The notes beneath the pieces were generated by a model. It saw only the letters and a list, made by a program, of their open reading frames with translations, ran no database searches and was not told the DNA's origin. Made by a program: the position numbers and the translations under genes. Positions 1-5,384 of a DNA stretch of 7,287 nucleotides are shown here, piece by piece; positions within the stretch are counted from its first letter, which is position 1; every line of letters begins with the position of its first letter. The stretch is from Bdellovibrio sp. (GTDB taxonomy: Bacteria; Bdellovibrionota; Bdellovibrionia; Bdellovibrionales; Bdellovibrionaceae): contig PSRN01000270.1 in the NCBI GenBank assembly GCA_003176075.1, positions 1 to 7,287 of the forward strand. The letters run 5' to 3'.

Positions 1-41
1 AAAGGAAAAAATGCCAGCCCCGATTATTCCTCCACCTCGTG

Positions 42-68
42 TTTCGCGATCCTGGATGGATCGCGAAA
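42..68. repeat. Perfect 11-bp inverted repeat (hairpin) in the leader
   Basis: TTTCGCGATCC at 42-52 is exactly reverse-complemented at 58-68, with a 5-nt loop (TGGAT). No T-run follows on either strand, so it is not a typical intrinsic terminator. It lies between a short proline-rich open frame, which runs in from the left edge and stops at 71-73, and the outer-membrane protein gene. It could mark the 3' end of an upstream transcript, a 5'-UTR structure or a protein site. Confidence 0.6.
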
Positions 69-155
69 ACTGATGGGGGCCCGACGCCACAACAAAGAAA
101 ACAATACAGTTGCATAGGGACCTTGTTTGCGCATATTTGGCGGATGGTTATCAAA

Positions 156-977
156 ATGCGAGTTCAACCAGCAAGCAAGAAATTTATTCGAAGATTCCTT
201 GAAGTCGCTCTTTCACTGCTCGTGAGTGGCACTTCCATGGCCGCTGACCAAGTCGGTGCCTTCGGCACCTCCGCCGACCAAGTCGGTGCCTTCGGCACCT
301 CCGCAGAAAAGTCCCTCACCACGTCATGGAAGCACGAGTCGGAATTGGGGATTGTCAATGTCTCTGGTAACGCCACGTCAGAGTCGATTTCAGCCAAACA
401 GAAAACATCTTACACCTTTACTGATCACACGATTGTCAGCACGGCAAGGTACCTGAACACAAGGGCTGCCTCGAGCGGCGGGCCTGAGATGGATATCGCG
501 CGATCGTGGGAAGTAACCCTGCGGTACGAGTTTTCCATCAGCGAAGCCGTCAGCCCCTATGGCGGTCTGGGGGCCGAATCTGATGTTTTCGCCGGATACG
601 TGCAGAAGGATAATCGGGATCTCGGAGCCAAATACATCTTTTTCAAAGATCAATGGTTTGCTGAAATTGGTTTTCGGAATTCCACCGTCAACGCCGTCGG
701 CGGCGGCGGCGTTTCAACAATCAACTATGGCCGCCTTTACACGGAATACAATCAAACGCTGTCGGAACCTGTCAGTCTGAGATTGTGGACGGAGTACTTG
801 CCAAACTTTGCCAACTCAGCCGGCTATCTTCTCAATGGCGAAGCTTCGGTCAGTGTGATGCTGAATAAGATCTTCTCTCTGAAAACAGCTTACCTTCTGA
901 GATACAATGCCGGCGCGGTTGCCCCCATCGCGACGACAGATCGAACCCTGACGACGACTTTGGTTTGCAAGTTCTAA
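156..977 (+). CDS. DUF481-like beta-barrel outer-membrane protein
   Basis: Exported outer-membrane protein of about 273 residues. The ATG at 156 is chosen because GGATGG (142-147) sits 8 nt upstream and the product opens with a basic n-region (KKFIRR), a hydrophobic stretch (LEVALSLLVSG) and a Sec cleavage site after SMA. The frame is open upstream, including an ATG at 144, but those starts would bury the signal peptide. The mature part has alternating, aromatic-rich strands, including a SWEVTLRYEF-like segment and a GAKYIFFKDQWFAEIGF-like segment, and ends in Phe as barrel proteins recognised by the BAM machinery do. The pattern fits DUF481/YdiY-type salt-induced outer-membrane proteins, whose role is poorly known. 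Two odd features are a duplicated 10-residue unit right after the signal peptide and a run of four glycines encoded by GGC repeats near 700-712. No clear terminator follows. The family call is by pattern, not alignment. Confidence 0.75.
   Translation: MRVQPASKKFIRRFLEVALSLLVSGTSMAADQVGAFGTSADQVGAFGTSAEKSLTTSWKHESELGIVNVSGNATSESISAKQKTSYTFTDHTIVSTARYLNTRAASSGGPEMDIARSWEVTLRYEFSISEAVSPYGGLGAESDVFAGYVQKDNRDLGAKYIFFKDQWFAEIGFRNSTVNAVGGGGVSTINYGRLYTEYNQTLSEPVSLRLWTEYLPNFANSAGYLLNGEASVSVMLNKIFSLKTAYLLRYNAGAVAPIATTDRTLTTTLVCKF
243..302 (+). repeat. 30-bp tandem duplication, two copies, in frame
   Basis: Copies at 243-272 and 273-302 differ at one base (T245/C275). They encode ADQVGAFGTS twice, at the very start of the mature outer-membrane protein. 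Each copy contains the palindrome GGTGCC-TTC-GGCACC (255-269 and 285-299), able to form a 6-bp hairpin. The length is a multiple of three, so gain or loss of a copy keeps the frame. A related 21-bp word occurs on the other strand at 2157-2177. Confidence 0.95.
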
Positions 978-1006
978 TGCGGAATAAGTGCTCGTCTTGA
1001 CGGCCC

Positions 1007-1246
1007 TTACTCAAACTCCCAGTTTTCAATTTCGTTCGTTTCAAACAAACTGCTGGGGTTTAACACATACCCTTTCAGGTTGGCTGGAATAGCTGAGACT
1101 TCCATCGGATACACCAATGGAATCACTGGCAATTCACTGGCAATGGCATGGCTAAATTCCAAAACTCTTCTTTTTCTTTCTCCGAAATCCAAAATCGTAT
1201 CAAGGTCATCCCAAAGACGGTCTGAAATCTGATTCCTCAATCCCAT
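1007..1246 (-). pseudogene. C-terminal remnant of a family-5 ABC transporter substrate-binding protein
   Basis: The 79-residue frame ends at a TAA (1007-1009) and resembles the last part of SBP_bac_5 (oligopeptide/dipeptide-type) periplasmic proteins. It shows an Asn followed by a short helix, the ERKRRVLEF helix, then ELPVIPLVYP (the usual 'E-x-PVIPL' strand) and a final aromatic/acidic tail. Complete members are about 500 residues and bind solutes in the periplasm for an ABC importer, so only the extreme C-terminus remains. The ATG at 1246 is probably not a start; the frame is open to 1312, where a TGA interrupts it. An open stretch in another frame upstream reads QPQIVGWGEM shortly before the Asn-rich part, so a frameshift within the remnant is possible. 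No permease or ATPase gene is adjacent. The protein is almost certainly non-functional. Confidence 0.55.
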
Positions 1247-1384
1247 GGCATTTCGCCCCAGCCAACGATTTGCGGCTGTCTGAATGCTTTGGCTGTGAAA
1301 AAATGTTCGACATCACGGTGGGCGAAGGTTTGGCCATCGATCGCGGGGAAGAAATCGTTTATCTGTCCCGTCGGTGGGGATGGA
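1247..1384. other. Gap between two gene remnants, no gene recognised
   Basis: This stretch separates the binding-protein tail from the end of the truncated peptidase frame. Open frames exist on both strands, but none has a recognisable motif, a ribosome site or a clear partner. The minus-strand frame reading DFFPAIDGQTFAHRDVEHFF may be part of the decayed binding-protein gene in a shifted frame. The loss of M16 similarity begins a little to the right, near 1445, so the deletion junction is probably between about 1250 and 1445. Confidence 0.4.
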
Positions 1385-2156
1385 TCATGTGGGTGATGCG
1401 GACGCACGACAGATTACTTGCGAAAAGACAATTTTCGCAGATTCGCCCGTGCGCATGGCGTTGGGATCGCCGCCCCAGCTGTAACCCAGAGGGTTCTTCT
1501 CCCCCAGAACCATGCGATAAATGGCAAAGAAATGATCATGCCGATGATTGGTGTTCACCATTTCATTGTAAACCGATCCTTTTTCAATCAGGGAAAGCTT
1601 GCCGTTGGGGTCGCGCTGGACGGCAAAATGGTAAAATTCCCGCTCGGCTTCCGCGTCGGAAAAATCGGGAGCGAGCAGAGCCCGCAGTTTGGCCGAGAAA
1701 AGGCGAAAAAAATTGTCCAAGCCGGATCGGGACAAAAGCGGGTACATGGTGTAATCGTAGAAGGTGGCGTTTGCCTCAATCCCAAGGAGCATGTTCTCGA
1801 GTAAATAACTGCTTCGCCCCGTGCTTCCCTTCCCTGCCAGCAAATGCTCCAACGAATGCGGCAATCCCCGGTCATCGAATGGCGGAGTGTCTACCCATTG
1901 AAAAACTTGCGGCACTGACTCGTACTGAAGAACAAAGACTTGCGCACCCGACTGGCGGTGAAAAAACTCGGCGCCCAGGACCTGTTGGTCGGCATCCAGC
2001 AACAAATGGCGAACTGCAAAATTCCCCACCTTCATCGCGGGTTTCAGATCTTGCAGCCGAGCGGCCCCCGCGCACGGAAGAGAAATGGTGGCGGCGAAAA
2101 AGCCGGCGACGAAAACGCAGGCGCGGATTGGCACTGCGGAGGCGTCGAAGCCACTT

Positions 2157-2177
2157 GTGGCGTAGGCACCGACTTGG
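2157..2177 (-). repeat. Dispersed copy of the outer-membrane protein repeat word
   Basis: Read on the minus strand this is CCAAGTCGGTGCCTACGCCAC, which matches 19 of 21 bases of the word at 248-268 and 278-298. In the peptidase frame it is translated as QVGAYAT, against QVGAFGT in the outer-membrane protein, so the same reading frame is used in both. The palindrome present in the other copies is broken here by the two substitutions. Confidence 0.7.
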
Positions 2178-2213
2178 GTGAGCTTGGCGAACTTGGCGAG
2201 CTTGGTGCACTTG
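2178..2213. repeat. Four 9-bp tandem repeats (consensus GYGARCTTG)
   Basis: Units start at 2178, 2187, 2196 and 2205, with one or two differences each; degenerate units may continue to about 2231. On the minus strand they encode a Lys-x-Ala/Thr tripeptide repeat (KCTKLAKFAKLTQ) before the peptidase signal segment. On the plus strand the same bases read LGELGELGALGDL, in a frame with no start site I can support. They abut the dispersed word at 2157-2177. Confidence 0.85.
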
Positions 2214-2269
2214 GCGATCTCTCTGATCTCGTTCATCATCGTCCAATATTCATCGATTTCTGGACCTTG

Positions 2270-2299
2270 ATCAAGAACACATGAACGATGGTTCTTGAT
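2270..2299. repeat. 9-bp inverted repeat near the peptidase start
   Basis: ATCAAGAAC (2270-2278) pairs perfectly with GTTCTTGAT (2291-2299) across a 12-nt loop. It lacks a T-run on the minus strand, so it is not a standard terminator of the upstream 2367-3956 gene. If the peptidase starts at 2239 it lies in the 5' leader; if at 2317 it is coding. Confidence 0.55.
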
Positions 2300-2320
2300 T
2301 CTGACTTCAACTCGCATGGC

Positions 2321-2340
2321 CCGTTAGGCTCCGTTAGGGC
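2321..2340. repeat. 10-bp direct repeat upstream of the peptidase frame
   Basis: CCGTTAGGCT is followed directly by CCGTTAGGGC (8 of 10 identical), and the next bases, CCGTCC, look like a third decayed unit. It fills part of the 49-bp gap between the stop of the 2367-3956 gene and the ATG at 2317. On the minus strand it supplies the GGAG that could act as a ribosome site for that ATG. Confidence 0.6.
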
Positions 2341-2366
2341 CCGTCCAATAGAGGCGCTCCCACTCT

Positions 2367-3956
2367 TCAGTGAAGCCAAGGATTGAGCTCCTTGGCCCTT
2401 AAAAGCCGGAGGCCCAATTTGAGCGGATCATTGTCATGTATCAAACCGCAGGCCAGAGGGAATCCTGAGGATCTTGAGGATTTTGTGAAATTATAGATTA
2501 CGCGAAGAACGTCTAATCCTGATTCCAAGCCTCTTCGAGCGCTTCGAATTTCTATGATGTGGGGTTCTATCTCCTTGTACCAAGCCGTTATCTCTCGCCG
2601 CTTTTGATACTGGTCGAGACGCTTGTTTTTGTAAAGAATAGTACGGAAATATCCGAGGAATTCACTTGCACTGGCCAGCAATCTTTCCACTGGCGTATTG
2701 TCCGACAAATTAAAAAATCTTATGATTTTCGCTTGCAATAGCCGTTCAATTATTTTCAGACGCCGGTTAAATTCCTGATCATTGCTTTCTTCCAGATGAA
2801 TCGCGTTCAATAATCGAAAGATTCCCCAAACAGCAGGGTGTCCTGGAGGTTTTCCAGCCAAATTGTCCGTTAGAATCTTCCAAAAAACCGCGTCAGGCTT
2901 GGGAATTCGGCCCGGGTCGATCGTTTTTAATTGTTTAAAAAAGTCAGGATTCCGCACCCCACTGGCGGCCACAAAGGCCAAGGCCGCAAGATCTGTCTGG
3001 GTCAGAGCACCCGACCCTCGCAGCAATTTGATCAGCCCATCCCCCGCGATGATTTCCACTGTGGAAAAAAGCTGAGGGAGGAACCTGTGGTAAGGCTGAT
3101 TCCCGTTTTCGACTTCAAATTCCTGCCACAAATCACCCACGGACCAGGTTCTGTAAATATTCGAAAATTCCTCTGTTTCGATGGCCGCGAGCTTCATCAC
3201 TTGCAGAAGCTGATAGGCGAGCAACGTCAGAGGAGTTTTTCGCCCCTCCCTAGCCATGACGGCGTCGGGTTTTAAAATAATGGGCTGCTCAGCCAAATCT
3301 TCGATCCGATGATGAATGGCGCCAAGAAAATTTGTGAGGTCGGTGAGAGGGTAATCCGCCGCAATCATATCCGCCATCTGAAAAACCACGGAATCCAGAT
3401 AGCTGAGCCAGGTTTCATGCAACATCTCTCTTGCCGGGCGATCGAGTCCAGGGCCGCGCAAAAGCGCCAAAATTCCATCGATCACCCAGGGCCGCTCAAA
3501 ATTCAACTCAACTTCCTGGTCGATAAATCGCCAAAATAGGGAGCCAGGATCTTTGAACGGACGGTTCGCCCTATCTAAGGGATAAAAGAAATGAACCTGT
3601 CTTTCAGCTGAAGCGGCCACTGCCGCAATCGCGAGCCACTCTTCGGTGCTGGGCTCGGAACCCACAATGACTGTCAAAGCAGTGAAAGCGGTTTGATCGT
3701 TGGGGTCAAATAGACCTTTGATTCTCTCCAGCGCAAATATTTTTTCAATCTCAAAATCAGGCCGACTTCCATACCTTTGCAGGAAAGCTCTCATCTTTTC
3801 CATTGCTTTGGCCAGGGCCGCGACTTTTCGTGAGTTTTCCCCGCCACCGTCAACCTGGGCCTGCAACGGCGGTACCAGAGTAGCCACCACCACTACCAAC
3901 ACCCCCACCGCGATAAGAATTCGGAGCATCATCTGAGAGCGGCTTTGCGACAGCAC
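2367..3956 (-). CDS. Exported alpha-helical protein of unknown function with an internal duplication
   Basis: About 529 residues, no family recognised. I choose the GTG at 3954-3956 because GGAG (3962-3965) lies 5 nt upstream; a TTG at 3971 and an ATG pair at 3932/3929 are in frame but have no ribosome site. The N-terminus is a Sec signal peptide: RSQMMLR, then the hydrophobic ILIAVGVLVVVVATLV, then a likely cut after PPLQA, which places the protein in the periplasm or outside. The rest is helix-rich with no further membrane segment. Residues about 103-168 and 319-385 are diverged copies: both contain T-x(2-5)-LA-x-AAVAAS/AFVAAS, R-x3-FF, DP or PD followed by FW, then W-x-I and LL. They look like helical-repeat units, perhaps for protein binding. 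The C-terminus is basic (RLLRAKELNPWLH). The gene sits downstream of the 4051-4629 gene and upstream of the M16 remnant, all on the same strand. Confidence 0.75.
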   Translation of the reverse strand: MLSQSRSQMMLRILIAVGVLVVVVATLVPPLQAQVDGGGENSRKVAALAKAMEKMRAFLQRYGSRPDFEIEKIFALERIKGLFDPNDQTAFTALTVIVGSEPSTEEWLAIAAVAASAERQVHFFYPLDRANRPFKDPGSLFWRFIDQEVELNFERPWVIDGILALLRGPGLDRPAREMLHETWLSYLDSVVFQMADMIAADYPLTDLTNFLGAIHHRIEDLAEQPIILKPDAVMAREGRKTPLTLLAYQLLQVMKLAAIETEEFSNIYRTWSVGDLWQEFEVENGNQPYHRFLPQLFSTVEIIAGDGLIKLLRGSGALTQTDLAALAFVAASGVRNPDFFKQLKTIDPGRIPKPDAVFWKILTDNLAGKPPGHPAVWGIFRLLNAIHLEESNDQEFNRRLKIIERLLQAKIIRFFNLSDNTPVERLLASASEFLGYFRTILYKNKRLDQYQKRREITAWYKEIEPHIIEIRSARRGLESGLDVLRVIYNFTKSSRSSGFPLACGLIHDNDPLKLGLRLLRAKELNPWLH

Positions 3957-3961
3957 GGCTA

Positions 3962-3965
3962 CTCC
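3962..3965 (-). promoter_or_regulatory. Shine-Dalgarno site deciding a GTG start
   Basis: GGAG on the minus strand, 5 nt before the GTG at 3956. None of the other in-frame starts (TTG 3971, ATG 3932, ATG 3929) has a comparable site. Confidence 0.55.
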
Positions 3966-4050
3966 GAACAAAGAATTACAAAAATGCTAGGCGCAAACGT
4001 AAGACGAGTATTGCTGAGCATATTGCCACCTTGAATGACCGCCAACATAG

Positions 4051-4629
4051 CTAAAACGGCCAGAGACTCTCGTGTGCGGTCGTGAATTTGGTATTATTGA
4101 GTTCGATGTCTTGCGACTGAGAATCGTCGTGGTTGTTATGAATCTTTAGGTGGACAGGGCTGCTTGGCGAAGCAGAGAGCAGGCTCTGAACAAACAAAGA
4201 GCAGTCATAGTCATTCTTAAAGTAGCTATAAATGATGGACCATGCGGGAAGACTCATATCGAAATTATTTTTTGCTCCGAATCTTCGGAGTTTGAGGCCC
4301 AGCCACCGTCCGCTGTTTCCCGAGCAGCTTGCGCCATTAAGGAAAAATTCACCGTTATTCGCGACCAAAAAAGTGCTCGGCAATGCACTCTGAGGCTGAA
4401 ATATGACGACATAATTAACTGTCAAATCAACATCAAACCCGTTCTCCGCTGGCGACACGGCGGCGGGGGGGCTGCCGGTGCTTTCTTCCGCTCGAGCGCC
4501 CCCTGTGGCGAGGCAGATCGCGCTGAGCACGAGAACTTGGCTGGTTGAGTGAACTAGCGTTTTAACAAGAGACTGAAAGAACTCGATTAAGGGTTTCATT
4601 AAGGGTTTCATTAAAGTCTTCTTCTTCAT
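4051..4629 (-). CDS. Small exported protein of unknown function, two cysteines
   Basis: 192 residues starting at the ATG at 4629, which has a strong AAGGAA site (4635-4640) 5 nt upstream; the frame is open to a TTG at 4656 with no such site. The signal peptide is long: a basic n-region with the repeat MKPLMKPL, an amphipathic stretch, a hydrophobic core (QVLVLSAICLATGG) and cleavage after ARA at about residue 47. A Pro/Ser/Ala-rich linker (51-62) leads to a globular part rich in beta-prone and aromatic residues, with C102 (ASCSGNSG) and C143 (DYDCSLF), probably one disulfide bond in the periplasm. The tail is His/Asp/Asn-rich (IHNNHDDSQSQD) and ends in WPF. No domain is recognised. A good promoter lies about 105 bp upstream. 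The next gene on this strand starts 94 bp downstream, so co-transcription is possible. Confidence 0.75.
   Translation of the reverse strand: MKKKTLMKPLMKPLIEFFQSLVKTLVHSTSQVLVLSAICLATGGARAEESTGSPPAAVSPAENGFDVDLTVNYVVIFQPQSALPSTFLVANNGEFFLNGASCSGNSGRWLGLKLRRFGAKNNFDMSLPAWSIIYSYFKNDYDCSLFVQSLLSASPSSPVHLKIHNNHDDSQSQDIELNNTKFTTAHESLWPF
4586..4609. repeat. 12-bp perfect tandem duplication in the signal-peptide n-region
   Basis: ATTAAGGGTTTC occurs twice in a row and a third partial copy (ATTAA) follows. On the minus strand it encodes MKPL twice, near residues 7-14 of the 4051-4629 product. It is in frame, so copy number changes would only lengthen or shorten the n-region. Confidence 0.9.
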
Positions 4630-4634
4630 TCGAA

Positions 4635-4640
4635 TTCCTT
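4635..4640 (-). promoter_or_regulatory. Strong Shine-Dalgarno site for the 4051-4629 gene
   Basis: AAGGAA on the minus strand, 5 nt before the ATG at 4629. It rules out the upstream TTG as the start. Confidence 0.75.
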
Positions 4641-4733
4641 GGTGAGTGAGCGACAACCTTTAACAGATCAACCCATGACCGGCAACCAAATGGCGCGATG
4701 GTGAAGAATCTCATTATCCCTATCTGTTAATAT

Positions 4734-4763
4734 ATTATATCGCTTTTAACTATATATTTTCAG
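4734..4763 (-). promoter_or_regulatory. Sigma-70-like promoter for the minus-strand gene
   Basis: On the minus strand a perfect TATAAT (4734-4739) lies 18 nt from CTGAAA (4758-4763), a 4-of-6 match to TTGACA. Transcription would begin near 4727 and leave a leader of about 98 nt before the ATG at 4629. The surrounding 4720-4800 region is very AT-rich, so chance matches are easier there. I found no equally good plus-strand promoter for the nucleotidyltransferase; TTGTTT (4781-4786) with CAATAT (4804-4809) is a weak candidate. Confidence 0.5.
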
Positions 4764-4830
4764 CAAAATAGATGAAATATTTGTTTATTTTACGCCTTAG
4801 AAGCAATATGGAATTTATAGACGAGAGAAA

Positions 4831-4854
4831 GAATGGACAATTGAATGGACAAGA
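4831..4854 (+). repeat. 12-bp duplication of the start-codon region
   Basis: GAATGGACAATT (4831-4842) is followed by GAATGGACAAGA (4843-4854), identical over 10 bases. Each contains ATGGACAA in the same frame. The first ATG (4833) reaches TGA after three codons (Met-Asp-Asn); the second (4845) opens the nucleotidyltransferase. The purine-rich GAGAGAAAG lies at 4824-4832, directly before the first ATG. Confidence 0.85.
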
Positions 4855-5381
4855 AAGTCGATGCTCAAAGCCTTGAAAAAATCCTGCGGGCATTTGACGA
4901 AGAAATCGGAAAAAGCCGAAAGCCTACCGTTCATCTTCTGGCGGGAGGCGGAGGGGCCCTCATAGGAGCTTATAAGTATCAAGAGGCGACGGCCGACTTT
5001 GATGCGCTTGTTCTGCAAGGTAATTTGTCAGACTTCGCGCCCGAAATCGCAGCGGTTGCCAAAAAGCTCGATCTTCCGGCCGATTGGCTCAATCCGTATT
5101 TTTCAACTTTCACGATTTATCTCCCTAAGGATTATCGATCGAGGTGCGTGAAAATATATCAGGGCGAAAATCTTCTTGTTGAGGCCCTGGGGTCCCAGGA
5201 CCTACTCGTCATGAAGCTTATGGCTGGGAGATCCAAAGATCATTCCCACATTTTATTTTTGGCCAAACAGGCCGTGAATTTCGCAGCGATTGAAGACCGC
5301 CTCATTGAATTGGAGAAGCTCTTTCCCAAGGAAGCCGGTCGGGCGCTTGAACTCTTCGATGATCTCTTGGGGGAAAGGTAA
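4845..5381 (+). CDS. DUF6036-like nucleotidyltransferase, possible toxin-antitoxin component
   Basis: 178 residues, cytoplasmic, no signal peptide. The fold signature is that of minimal nucleotidyltransferases: an N-terminal helix, then HLLAGGGGALIGAYKY at 30-45 (the Gly-rich loop), then TADFDAL at 49-55, whose D51 and D53 form the DxD metal site. A later LGSQDLLVMKLMAGRSKDHSHILFL segment (115-139) matches the conserved 'L-A-x-KL-x-A-x-R-x-KD' helix of DUF6036/AbiEii-like proteins, although the usual second Asp of KDxxDI is Ser/His here. Such enzymes transfer nucleotides to RNA or protein and serve as toxins (AbiEii, MenT) or AMPylating antitoxins (MntA). The start at 4845 has only a weak, distant purine-rich site. 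The stop is 3 nt before the next start, so the two are co-translated. Which member of the pair would be toxic is unknown. Confidence 0.65.
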   Translation: MDKKVDAQSLEKILRAFDEEIGKSRKPTVHLLAGGGGALIGAYKYQEATADFDALVLQGNLSDFAPEIAAVAKKLDLPADWLNPYFSTFTIYLPKDYRSRCVKIYQGENLLVEALGSQDLLVMKLMAGRSKDHSHILFLAKQAVNFAAIEDRLIELEKLFPKEAGRALELFDDLLGER

Positions 5382-5384
5382 AAA

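Larger units (their letters stand above)
1385..2317 (-). pseudogene. Truncated M16 (PreP-like, M16C) zinc metallopeptidase
   Basis: N-terminal third of an inverzincin peptidase. Numbered from the ATG at 2317, HSLEH at 154-158 is the inverted zinc motif HxxEH, with E157 catalytic. GSVYNEM at 247-253 supplies the third ligand, E252. The spacing of about 98 residues matches PreP/M16C rather than pitrilysin. GGDPNAMRT (282-290) matches the usual family motif, but the following residues do not, and a TGA ends the protein at about 310 residues against roughly 950-1000 for the family. The second half of the catalytic domain and the C-terminal half are therefore missing. A signal-peptide-like segment (IRACVFVAGFFAATISLPCAGA) lies at about 64-85, unusually far in. 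Possible starts are ATG 2317 (GGAG 11 nt upstream), the ATG pair at 2239/2236 and GTG 2134 with no ribosome site. The intact enzyme would degrade peptides in the cell envelope. The gene lies 49 bp downstream of the 2367-3956 gene, same strand. Confidence 0.7.

Noticed and set aside
39..155. N-terminal extension of the outer-membrane protein to a GTG at 39
   Set aside because: It would place about 39 residues before the signal peptide and runs through the perfect hairpin; the ATG at 156 fits better.
1270..2181. Long plus-strand open frame rich in Arg and Pro (about 300 residues)
   Set aside because: It lies antisense to the M16 remnant, whose zinc motifs prove the minus strand is the coding one. 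The composition is typical of a shadow frame, and there is no ribosome site or domain.
1940..2284. Plus-strand frame with an LGELGELG repeat
   Set aside because: The repeat is the complement of the 9-bp units in the M16 frame, and no start site or homology supports it.
4150..4548. Plus-strand open frame opposite the small exported protein
   Set aside because: The minus-strand gene has a signal peptide, a strong ribosome site and a promoter; this frame has none of these.
4808..4876. Small 22-codon frame overlapping the nucleotidyltransferase start
   Set aside because: It has no ribosome site and no similarity, and lies out of frame in an AT-rich leader.
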